Origin: Bacteroidia bacterium
GTDB lineage: Bacteria > Bacteroidota > Bacteroidia > J057
DNA length: 64,000 nt
Assembly (NCBI GenBank): GCA_030430205.1
Contig: JAUIGE010000026.1
Location: forward strand, 32,398 to 96,397
Direction of reading: 5' to 3'
The notes under the pieces: generated by a model
The model's input: the letters and a program-made list of their open reading frames with translations, nothing else
Databases searched by the model: none
Told to the model about the DNA's origin: nothing
Position numbers and translations under genes: made by a program
Part shown: in pieces, positions 52,359 to 60,187 of the stretch
How positions within the stretch are numbered: position 1 is the stretch's first letter
Layout: the number at the start of each line of letters is the position of its first letter

Positions 52359-53342
52359 ATGAATACAAAAACGGAACTTGACCTAAAATCTCTTATCAAC
52401 ACCCATATAGCGACCTTAGCCTTAACAGAACGCAAGCCAACCCACCTTTACCAGCCCATGGATTACCTGCTTTCTCTGGGAGGAAAGCGTATCCGTCCTG
52501 TGCTCACTATGCTGGCCTACCAGGCCGTTTCGGGCCGTGATCCCCGCGAAGCGCTCAATCTGGCTACCGCCATCGAGCTCTTTCACAATTTCACCCTCAT
52601 GCATGATGACATCATGGACAGAGCGCCTTTTCGTCGGGGGAAGCCCTCGGTCCATACCCGGTGGAATGAAGACATTGCGATTCTTTCCGGCGATGCCCTT
52701 TTTGCCTTATCTATGGAAATGATCGTGAAGGACTTTCCGGAAAAAGCGGCTGAGCTTACCCTCGCTTATAGCGAAGTCTCACTCGAAGTCTGCGAAGGAC
52801 AAATGGAAGACATGGACATGGCCGAGCAGGAGGATGCCGACATCCCGATGTATTTGGAAATGATTCGCAAAAAAACCGCTGCCCTCCTCGGCGGGTGCAT
52901 GCGCATGGGAGCCATCGCAGGAGGGGCTTCGCCCCTCATCCAGCAAAAATTCAAAGAATTTGGCGAAAGCCTGGGACTCGGATTTCAGCTTCAGGATGAC
53001 CTGATGGACGCCTTCCCGCCTGCGGGATTTGGCAAGCAGGTAGGCGGTGACATCATCGAAAACAAAAAGACTTTTTTGTTGCTGAAGGCGCAGGAATTGG
53101 CCCATACTGCGCAGCAGCAGCAGTTGGCAGCGCTTCTGGCGCTGAGCAGGGATGAAGACAATGCCCGCAAGGTTGCGGGGGTATTGGAAATCATGAATGA
53201 CCTCCACATTCCCCAGCTCAGCCAGCAGTTGATTGATACCTATTTTCAAAAAGCAGATGATTTGGGAAAAGAATTGGCAGAAAATACCCAATTTGGAGCA
53301 TTGAAAGCTTATCTTGAACTCATCGCCAACAGGAAGTTTTAG
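52359..53342 (+). CDS. Polyprenyl synthetase (short- or medium-chain)
   Basis: A protein of 327 residues from the ATG at 52359 (an upstream in-frame ATG at 52320 gives a non-conserved extension). Seen: GGKRIRPVL, first aspartate-rich motif LMHDDIMD with RRGKPSVH after it, and second motif FQLQDDLMDAF with GGDIIENKKTFLL. Reaction: head-to-tail condensation of isopentenyl diphosphate onto an allylic diphosphate (farnesyl or geranylgeranyl type; the chain length is not decided from these residues alone). Cytosolic. It lies just before a rhomboid protease gene (21-base gap). Confidence 0.93.
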   Translation: MNTKTELDLKSLINTHIATLALTERKPTHLYQPMDYLLSLGGKRIRPVLTMLAYQAVSGRDPREALNLATAIELFHNFTLMHDDIMDRAPFRRGKPSVHTRWNEDIAILSGDALFALSMEMIVKDFPEKAAELTLAYSEVSLEVCEGQMEDMDMAEQEDADIPMYLEMIRKKTAALLGGCMRMGAIAGGASPLIQQKFKEFGESLGLGFQLQDDLMDAFPPAGFGKQVGGDIIENKKTFLLLKAQELAHTAQQQQLAALLALSRDEDNARKVAGVLEIMNDLHIPQLSQQLIDTYFQKADDLGKELAENTQFGALKAYLELIANRKF

Positions 53343-53363
53343 ACAAAAAACATCAGCTATATT

Positions 53364-53990
53364 ATGCTACAAGACATCCCTCATGCTCCGGTTGCCCTGG
53401 TCATCTTTATCATCACCCTGGCGACAAGTTTCATGGCTTTTCGGGACAGTACGCTCAAAAACAAATTGATTTTTAACCCTGTACTGGTTTCCGATCGAAA
53501 AGAATACTACCGTCTGCTGACCAGTGGCCTGATCCATGGAGATCAATATCACCTGATATTCAATATGTTGGCGTATTTCTTTTTTGCTTTCAAAGTGGAA
53601 ATACTGATTGGTCACTGGCAATTTGCCTTTTTGTATATCGCCTGTCTGCTGATAGCAGATATTCCTACCCTGATCCGGCAGGAAGGCAACATCATTTACC
53701 GCACATTGGGTGCCTCGGGAGCCATTAGCGGTGTTCTTATGGCCTTCATTCTCTTCGAACCCGGTGCAGGCATGACCTTCATCATATTTCCTTTCTTCTC
53801 TTTTCCAGCCTGGCTGTTAGGCCTGGGATTTCTGGCCTATAGCTTTTACGCCACTTTTAGCGGCAGGCATAGCAAAATCAATCACGATGCCCACCTATGG
53901 GGTGCCCTGGCGGGACTGGTATTCACCGTTATCCTGGCTCCCGAAGCTGCCCAAATCCTGGTAGATTATATCGGTTCTGCCTTTGAATAA
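53364..53990 (+). CDS. Rhomboid family intramembrane serine protease
   Basis: A protein of 208 residues, six hydrophobic segments. Seen: early loop LLTSGLIHGDQYHLIFNMLAY, catalytic Ser in TLGASGAISGVLM (GxSG), and catalytic His in NHDAHLWGALAGLVF. The size and motif order match bacterial GlpG-like rhomboids without an N-terminal cytosolic domain. It cleaves transmembrane segments within the inner membrane. Natural substrates are not known. Probably co-transcribed with the polyprenyl synthetase. Confidence 0.93.
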   Translation: MLQDIPHAPVALVIFIITLATSFMAFRDSTLKNKLIFNPVLVSDRKEYYRLLTSGLIHGDQYHLIFNMLAYFFFAFKVEILIGHWQFAFLYIACLLIADIPTLIRQEGNIIYRTLGASGAISGVLMAFILFEPGAGMTFIIFPFFSFPAWLLGLGFLAYSFYATFSGRHSKINHDAHLWGALAGLVFTVILAPEAAQILVDYIGSAFE

Positions 53991-54093
53991 AGGCAAAACC
54001 CCAGGAGATTTGCTCTCCCTTACCTAATTTGTACGCTTTCCGTTGCCGCGTTCAAAAAAAAATTTAACTTGAAGTAAAATTTAAGAAAAGGAA

Positions 54094-56046
54094 ATGGGCG
54101 ACTTTAATGTAAAAGCAGTACAAGACCAGAAAGACTTACAAGCTTTCACCAAACATCTACTCAAAGATGTGCATGCCCTTGAGCGTATGCTGAAGGAAAA
54201 ATGGTTTGAAACGGGCATCACCCGTATCGGTGCAGAACAGGAAATGTGTATCATAGATCCTAACAGAAAGCCCGCTTACAATAACCTCGAAGCGCTTGCT
54301 TTGATAGATGACCCTAAATTCACGACCGAATTGGCAAGCTTCAACCTCGAGATGAACCTCGACCCGCTGGAGTTTAAGGGAGATGCGATCTCCCAGATGC
54401 ACAATAGCCTCAAGGTGCACCTGGAGGCAGCCATCGAAAAATTAAAAGGCCTGGACCTGGAGATCGCCCTTGCGGGCATTTTGCCTACCATCCGCAAGTT
54501 TGATGTAGACATCAGCAAAATCACCTCCATCCCGCGCTACCATGCGCTGATGGATGCCCTCAAAGAAATGCGGGCAGGCGATATGTTTGAGCTACGCCTT
54601 GCAGGCCTGGATGAAATCAACATACAGCAGGCTACCGCTATGCTGGAAGCCTGTAACACCAGCTTCCAGGTGCACCTGCAGGTGGACCCGGATGATTTTG
54701 TCAACAAATACAACATCGCCCAGGCCGTGGCCGGCCCTGTGATGGCTGTCGCAGCCAACTCTCCCATGCTCTTTGGCCGTCGCCTATGGCATGAGACGCG
54801 CATCGCTCTCTTCCAGCAATCGCTGGATATCCGCGTGTTCAACGAGCACATGCGTGAGCGTTCGCCCCGGGTTACCTTTGGTAACAATTGGCTCAAAGAT
54901 TCTATCGTAGAAATTTACCACGAAGATATTGCTCGCTTCAAAGTCATCCTGAGTTCACAGATCGACGAGGATGTTTTCAAAATGATGCGCGAAGGCAAAA
55001 CGCCTCGTTTGCGCGCCCTCAATATCCACAACTCCACGGTTTACCGTTGGAATCGCCCTTGTTATGGCATTTCCCATGTCGATGGGAAGGAGATTCCGCA
55101 TTTGCGGATTGAGAATCGCGTATTTCCGGCAGGCCCCAGCCTGCCCGATGCATTTGCCAATGCAGCTTTCTGGCTCGGCCTGATGAACGGCATGGAAGAC
55201 GAAGTTTCGGATATCACCAAAGCCATGCATTTTGACGATGCCAAAACCAATTTCTTTGCTGCCGCAAGATTAGGTCTTGACACCAAATTCCGCTGGATCA
55301 ATGGAGAGCGCCTTTCTTCAGCTGAATTGATTCCCAAAAAGCTGATACCTATTGCAAAGCATGGACTTGAGAAAGCCAATATTGACAAAAACGACATTGA
55401 CTATTACCTCGGTATCATTGAGGAAAGGGCTGCCTCAGGCAAAACGGGAGCGCGTTGGACTTTAGATTCCTTTTCTAAATTAAGAGCTCATGGCACGCCT
55501 CGCGATGAAATATCATCAGCCATTACTGCTGCCATTGTCAAAAATCAATACAATGGCACCCCCGTGCATGAATGGGAGCTCGCCGACCTCGACGATGTCG
55601 ATTACGAACCTACCAACCTGACGGTGGAAGAGTTCATGAATACCGACCTGATCACGGTTCATGAGGATGACATTTTGGACCTGGTGGCCAATATGATGGA
55701 TTGGCGCAGAATCCGGCACGTGCTGGTGGAAGATAAAAAGGGAAAGCTGGTAGGGCTTGTTTCTGCCCGCAAGGTTATGCGGTATTTTGCCAAGCGTACC
55801 CTGGAAGAAGATCCCGGCTCCATCGCTCAGGTGAGCGAAATCATGGTCAAAAACCCCCTGTGCGTTTCTCCCAATGACAACATCGTCAAAGCGATGGATA
55901 TGATGCGCGAAAATCGGGTGAGCTGCTTACCTGTAGTTTCCAATGACGAATTGGTAGGAGTAATCACAGAATCGGACTTCCTCGTTATCACGGGCAACCT
56001 GATCAAGCGCCTCGTGCGGAAAAAGAAGCATAAGAAGCAAAAATAA
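54094..56046 (+). CDS. Glutamate-cysteine ligase-like (GCS2) protein fused to a CBS pair
   Basis: A protein of 650 residues. N-terminal GCS2/YbdK-type ATP-grasp-like ligase domain (~20-480): TRIGAEQEMCIID, ELASFNLEMNLDPLEFKG (metal-binding glutamates), FQVHLQVDP, NSPMLFGRRLWHETRIALFQQS, LRIENRVFPAGPSLPDA. C-terminal tandem CBS domains (~509-570, LTVEEFMNTDLITVHEDD; ~583-640, VSEIMVKNPLCVSPNDN), a regulatory pair that usually binds adenosine nucleotides. The fusion suggests energy-state control of a gamma-glutamyl-amine/cysteine ligation. The true acceptor substrate is unknown. It is convergent with the PAP2 gene; the two overlap by 44 bases. Confidence 0.9.
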   Translation: MGDFNVKAVQDQKDLQAFTKHLLKDVHALERMLKEKWFETGITRIGAEQEMCIIDPNRKPAYNNLEALALIDDPKFTTELASFNLEMNLDPLEFKGDAISQMHNSLKVHLEAAIEKLKGLDLEIALAGILPTIRKFDVDISKITSIPRYHALMDALKEMRAGDMFELRLAGLDEINIQQATAMLEACNTSFQVHLQVDPDDFVNKYNIAQAVAGPVMAVAANSPMLFGRRLWHETRIALFQQSLDIRVFNEHMRERSPRVTFGNNWLKDSIVEIYHEDIARFKVILSSQIDEDVFKMMREGKTPRLRALNIHNSTVYRWNRPCYGISHVDGKEIPHLRIENRVFPAGPSLPDAFANAAFWLGLMNGMEDEVSDITKAMHFDDAKTNFFAAARLGLDTKFRWINGERLSSAELIPKKLIPIAKHGLEKANIDKNDIDYYLGIIEERAASGKTGARWTLDSFSKLRAHGTPRDEISSAITAAIVKNQYNGTPVHEWELADLDDVDYEPTNLTVEEFMNTDLITVHEDDILDLVANMMDWRRIRHVLVEDKKGKLVGLVSARKVMRYFAKRTLEEDPGSIAQVSEIMVKNPLCVSPNDNIVKAMDMMRENRVSCLPVVSNDELVGVITESDFLVITGNLIKRLVRKKKHKKQK

Positions 56047-56569
56047 AATAGCCTGCCAAGGCTCCCAACATAGCCCCGGCGATGACATCGCCGGGGTAAT
56101 GTACACCCAGGTACACCCGGCTATATGCCGTCAGCAGGGCCAATCCCATAAACAAAAAGCTTAGTCTTTTCTTTCGGAAAAGAAAAGAAAAGAAAGTCGC
56201 CATGGCGAAAAAATTCGCAGCATGCGAAGAGACAAAGCCGTATTTCCCACCACATTTGTTGTGGACGAGATGCACCCACTCCCCCAGCCCGGCCTCTGGC
56301 CGGCAAGGACGAAAGCGGGCGATCCAGGGCTTGAGCAAGCCCGATGACAGCCTGTCACTCAACAGGATCAGGATACCTACTGCAAGCAGGATGTACAGCG
56401 TTTGCTTTAAACCCCATTTGCGGTAAATCACAAATAACAACAACGCATAAGCGGGAATCCAAACATACTTATTGCTCAGCCAATACATACATTCATCAGC
56501 CCAGAAGCTGTGAAAGCCATTTATCAGTTTAAAAACTGCCAGATCCATTTGCTGTAGGTATTCGAGCAT
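56003..56569 (-). CDS. PAP2-family phosphatase (membrane)
   Basis: A protein of 188 residues with about five membrane segments. The three phosphatase motifs are present: KPWIARFRPCRP, VSSHAANFFA (PSGH position), and SRVYLGVHYPGDVIAG. It probably dephosphorylates lipid phosphates, such as undecaprenyl diphosphate or phosphatidic acid, at the periplasmic face. It starts 3 bases after the end of a second PAP2 gene, so they form an operon. Its 3' end overlaps the convergent GCS2-CBS gene. Confidence 0.9.
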   Translation of the reverse strand: MLEYLQQMDLAVFKLINGFHSFWADECMYWLSNKYVWIPAYALLLFVIYRKWGLKQTLYILLAVGILILLSDRLSSGLLKPWIARFRPCRPEAGLGEWVHLVHNKCGGKYGFVSSHAANFFAMATFFSFLFRKKRLSFLFMGLALLTAYSRVYLGVHYPGDVIAGAMLGALAGYFIFASYASFSARGA

Positions 56570-56572
56570 GGC

Positions 56573-57301
56573 TCAAAGGTAATAGGTGCGAATCAATTCA
56601 TAAAGGCTGATGCCCAGGGTTAAGAGAGCTGCAAGCAGGAAAAACAATTGCCATTTGGGGTTCTTCGCTCCAGGCTTTTCAAAATAGGCAAACAGACGGT
56701 CATAGAGGAAATAGAATACAAAAGCGGCGATTCCCATCCCCAGCAAGCCTCCGGCAAGCACATCTCCCAGGAAGTGGGCGCCCACATACACCCGCGTATA
56801 AGCCGCAAAGGCGGCTACCCATGCCATACAGATTGCCCATCTTCGATCTTTAAAAGCGACAGCAAAAAATGCCAGCATACAAGCCGCAGCAGCACTATGG
56901 CCCGAAGGAAAAGCATGTGCATACAAATCAATTTGGACTGCATAGTGAATTTTTTCTTTGGGAAAATAGGCCAAAGGCCTTGCCCAGGATTCAAAAAGCT
57001 GATGCTTGAGCGGGCTCACCAGGACCAATACAAGCAACATAGCTATGCCCAGGCAAGCTACCAGAGCTGGATTTTTTTTTCGCCAAATCAAAGCAAAAAT
57101 AGCCGTCAGCAAGGCGCCCTCACCTATATGGGTAAGATGCCGCATCAGGCTGTCCAGGAAGGGATGGTGGAAAGCATTCAGGAGCAGAAAGCTTTCATTA
57201 TATCCCATTTGAAATAAAAGTATAGCCCCTGGAATAAAAAGGACAAATAGCATCAGGAAATAAATCCTGAGGTTTTTCTGATATGTATTTGCTCGATTCA
57301 T
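56573..57301 (-). CDS. PAP2-family phosphatase (membrane), second copy
   Basis: A protein of 242 residues from the ATG at 57301 (MNRANTYQKN); the frame above begins with TTG. Segments and motifs: a KHQLFESWARPLAYFPKEK region for motif 1, FPSGHSAAAACML (motif 2) and TRVYVGAHFLGDVLAG (motif 3). Longer N-terminus than its downstream neighbour. Lipid phosphate phosphatase of the inner membrane, substrate undetermined. First gene of a two-gene leftward operon. Confidence 0.9.
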   Translation of the reverse strand: MNRANTYQKNLRIYFLMLFVLFIPGAILLFQMGYNESFLLLNAFHHPFLDSLMRHLTHIGEGALLTAIFALIWRKKNPALVACLGIAMLLVLVLVSPLKHQLFESWARPLAYFPKEKIHYAVQIDLYAHAFPSGHSAAAACMLAFFAVAFKDRRWAICMAWVAAFAAYTRVYVGAHFLGDVLAGGLLGMGIAAFVFYFLYDRLFAYFEKPGAKNPKWQLFFLLAALLTLGISLYELIRTYYL

Positions 57302-57411
57302 CGCCCAATGAAAGTGGGACAAATAGCAGAATTTTTCACAAAAAAGGAGACTAATCCGTATTATTGCTATATTATAGAATATAAATCAAAACAATAGCTC
57401 ACAAACACCTT

Positions 57412-58338
57412 ATGGCTACAAAAAATGAATCTACTGCCAGGATCATCCTTGTTATCACTGGCATACTCGTTTTAACTGCCCTCGCCTACTTCGCTACCCG
57501 ATATTTCAGTACCAAGGAAAAGCTGGAGGATAGCGATGCACAAATTCAGGAACTGATCATTGAAATTGAGGAAAAAGAGCAGGAAATCGTGAGCCTCAAT
57601 ACTCAGATCAAGGATTTGAATACCGATGTAAGCCAAAAAGACGAGCTGATCAGTGAGCAACTGAAGCAGATCGAGAAACTCGAAAACCGCCTGCAGGAAT
57701 ATAGAGGAAACTCTACCATGAAGGAAAAGGTCAAAAACCTGGAAAGTCGCCTTTCCCTTATGCGTACCCAGGTACAGGATTACCAGCAGACCATTTCAGG
57801 GCTCAGAGAGACCATCCAACTCCAGGCAGATAGCCTTTCCGAAGTCCGGGATTTGACCGTCCAGCAACAGGATTCTATCAACAATTTGCAGGAATCCAAT
57901 GAGGAAAAGAAGCGAAGGTTGAGCATTGCAGCCAGGTTGAAAGCTGCGGATTTTACTTTTTTCCGGGTAAAAAACTCTGGAAAGGAAGTCCGTGACCACG
58001 AATTCAGCCGAATGGGGCTCGATGAAATAAAAATCTGCTTCAACATCCTGGCCAATTCAGAGGCGAAATCGGGAAAGAGAACCCTCTTTTTGCAGATTGA
58101 AAATCCAGATGGCACTGTTTCTACAAATGATGCAGAAGGCTACAGTGGCACTTTCAGAGCAGCTGGCGCTGATCGCGCCTATTCTGCCCGGACGGACATC
58201 AATTTTTCCCTCACCACACAGGAAGTTTGTATCCCTTACAAAAGATCTGATGGTGAGAAATACCAAAAAGGCGATCATTTTGTAAATGTATATGCCGACG
58301 ATCAGTTGATCGGTCAGCAGAAATTTTCTGTTAAATAA
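57412..58338 (+). CDS. Membrane-anchored coiled-coil protein, unknown function
   Basis: A protein of 308 residues. One N-terminal transmembrane segment (~10-29, ILVITGILVLTALAYFA), then a long coiled coil (~35-170, heptads rich in Glu/Lys/Gln), then a compact domain (~175-308: FTFFRVKNSGKEVRDHEFS, KSGKRTLFLQIENPDG, YQKGDHFVNVYADDQLIG). The C-terminal domain resembles a beta-sandwich shared by some Bacteroidota coiled-coil envelope proteins; I cannot name it. It stands alone between two other genes. A structural role across the periplasm is possible. Confidence 0.75.
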   Translation: MATKNESTARIILVITGILVLTALAYFATRYFSTKEKLEDSDAQIQELIIEIEEKEQEIVSLNTQIKDLNTDVSQKDELISEQLKQIEKLENRLQEYRGNSTMKEKVKNLESRLSLMRTQVQDYQQTISGLRETIQLQADSLSEVRDLTVQQQDSINNLQESNEEKKRRLSIAARLKAADFTFFRVKNSGKEVRDHEFSRMGLDEIKICFNILANSEAKSGKRTLFLQIENPDGTVSTNDAEGYSGTFRAAGADRAYSARTDINFSLTTQEVCIPYKRSDGEKYQKGDHFVNVYADDQLIGQQKFSVK

Positions 58339-58377
58339 CGGGCAAGTAAGAAACAGAGACTTTTTTTTAATCTCCTT

Positions 58378-58420
58378 TCACCTTGTAGCATTCAGGTATA
58401 ATTCTGTTTCTGCAAGGTGA
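58378..58420. terminator. Inverted repeat after the coiled-coil gene, possible terminator
   Basis: TCACCTTG (58378-58385) and CAAGGTGA (58413-58420) are perfect 8-bp complements around a 27-base loop, followed by TTTT. The loop is long for an intrinsic terminator, so confidence is low. Confidence 0.35.
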
Positions 58421-58549
58421 TTTTGCATGTAGGCACATCCATACAAATGCCTTCAATGTGTAACCTATCACCTTCATTTACCCTTGAAATCAGGCCAGGG
58501 GAAAGGATATTGATGTATAATTCAATTTTCATCTCCTAACAAACAAAAC

Positions 58550-60145
58550 ATGAACAAAGCAACATTCCTTTTTTCGGCCTTCTTTCTCTGCATTTATTTG
58601 TTGGCAGGGCAAGGTCTTCCCCCCTATCGCTCACAGGCTGAGTTTTTGGATGCCAATGACATGAAAGTATATATCAATTCTGGAGGTGACCTCAGCTGGG
58701 ATTTATTGGGTGAGCCGCGCTTTGAAGTCCCCAAAGGCAGTGGCAAGAATTGCATCTTTGCCGGGTCTCCCTGGATAGGCGGGATCGATAACAGCGGCCA
58801 GCTCCGCCTGGCGGGGCAGACCTACCGGCAAACAGGCCATGATTTCTGGCCTGGCCCTGTAGCCACACACTATGACAGCGCCTACTTCTCTCGTTATATA
58901 CGGGTCTGGAAGGCCAATAAGAGCGAGGTACTTGCGCATATCGCCAACTACAACCAGCCTGGCTACACAATGCCTGTGGCCATCGCAGAGTGGCCTGGCA
59001 ACGGGGATGCCTCAAATGGAGAAGCTGCTCTCCTGGCTCCCTTTGTAGATGTCAACCAAAATGGCTTGTATGAGCCTCAGGTAGGTGATTATCCGGATTT
59101 TCCAGGGGATCAGGCCTTGTACCTGGTCTATTCAGACCTTCATTCACCCAATACCGAAACCGGAGGGGAGCAAACCGGATTGGAAATCCATACCCTTGCC
59201 TATGTCTTTGATGCCTTGCCGGGCGAAGCCCTGGATCAAACTCTTTTCCTCAATCACCGCATTGTTAATCGTTTGGGCATAGAATACAAGGAACTGATGA
59301 TCGGCCAGTGGACGGATGTGGATTTAGGGAATTTTCGGGATGATTATCTGGGCTGTGATACCAGCCTGAACGCATACTTCGTCTATAACGGAGACAATGA
59401 CGATGAAGGCCTTGCAGGATATGGAACCCGTCCTCCAGCGGTAGGTTTTGTCTACCTCAATCAAAAAATGGATTATTTCCGTTCCTATGTGAATGATTTT
59501 GGAGCGAGTGGAAACCCGACAACACCGACAGAGCACTATGGCTTTTTGAAAAATTACTGGAAAGACGGGAGCATCATGACCTACGGAGCCAATGGTATGG
59601 GAGGCACGAGCCCCAGCCGCTATATCTTCCCGGGAGATCCCCTCGATAGCTCGGGATGGTCAGAAGTAACTGCCAGCATCGGTCCTGGGGACAGGAGAGG
59701 TATCGGATCCACAGGGCCATTTGCGCTACAGGCTGGCGAAGAAATTTGCGTAGATATGGCTATTGTATTTGCCCGTGCTGATACCGGCAATAACCTCAAC
59801 AGTGTGCTGAAACTCAAGGAACGCATACAAGAGGTACATGCTTTTTATGACAGCACCTCACACAGCTGTGAGAGATCAAGTACCACGGCTATCTCAGATA
59901 TAGAAGCGGAAAACCAGCCTTTTCTCCTGTATCCCAATCCTGCTAACAGGCAGCTATTTCTGGTACTGGAAGAGCAAGCGGAAAGCATCAGTTTTTATGA
60001 CTTGAATGGCAATCTTATTTTTTCTGAAAAAATACAAGGTGTCAATGCCAGAAACTGGGACATCAGCGAATGGCCCCCAGCTATGTACCTGGCCCAGATC
60101 CAGACAAGGTCTGGGTTATGGATACAAAAAATTGTGAAAGAGTAG
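58550..60145 (+). CDS. T9SS-secreted protein of unknown function
   Basis: A protein of 531 residues. Signal ends CIYLLAGQG. Residues ~25-440 form an uncharacterised Bacteroidota-type domain: NDMKVYINSGGDLSWDLLG, SPWIGGIDNSGQLRLAGQTYR, DVNQNGLYEPQVGDYP, then NYWKDGSIMTYGANGMGG. Sequence alone does not suggest an enzyme; no catalytic motif is visible. T9SS type A sorting domain ~450-531 (LLYPNPANRQLFLVLEEQ, MYLAQIQTRSG). Secreted or surface-attached. Followed by a convergent FtsX permease gene (42-base gap). Confidence 0.85.
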   Translation: MNKATFLFSAFFLCIYLLAGQGLPPYRSQAEFLDANDMKVYINSGGDLSWDLLGEPRFEVPKGSGKNCIFAGSPWIGGIDNSGQLRLAGQTYRQTGHDFWPGPVATHYDSAYFSRYIRVWKANKSEVLAHIANYNQPGYTMPVAIAEWPGNGDASNGEAALLAPFVDVNQNGLYEPQVGDYPDFPGDQALYLVYSDLHSPNTETGGEQTGLEIHTLAYVFDALPGEALDQTLFLNHRIVNRLGIEYKELMIGQWTDVDLGNFRDDYLGCDTSLNAYFVYNGDNDDEGLAGYGTRPPAVGFVYLNQKMDYFRSYVNDFGASGNPTTPTEHYGFLKNYWKDGSIMTYGANGMGGTSPSRYIFPGDPLDSSGWSEVTASIGPGDRRGIGSTGPFALQAGEEICVDMAIVFARADTGNNLNSVLKLKERIQEVHAFYDSTSHSCERSSTTAISDIEAENQPFLLYPNPANRQLFLVLEEQAESISFYDLNGNLIFSEKIQGVNARNWDISEWPPAMYLAQIQTRSGLWIQKIVKE

Positions 60146-60187
60146 TTGTGAAAAAGTGCAGGGGCGCTGCTTGCGTCCCTGCCTTTC

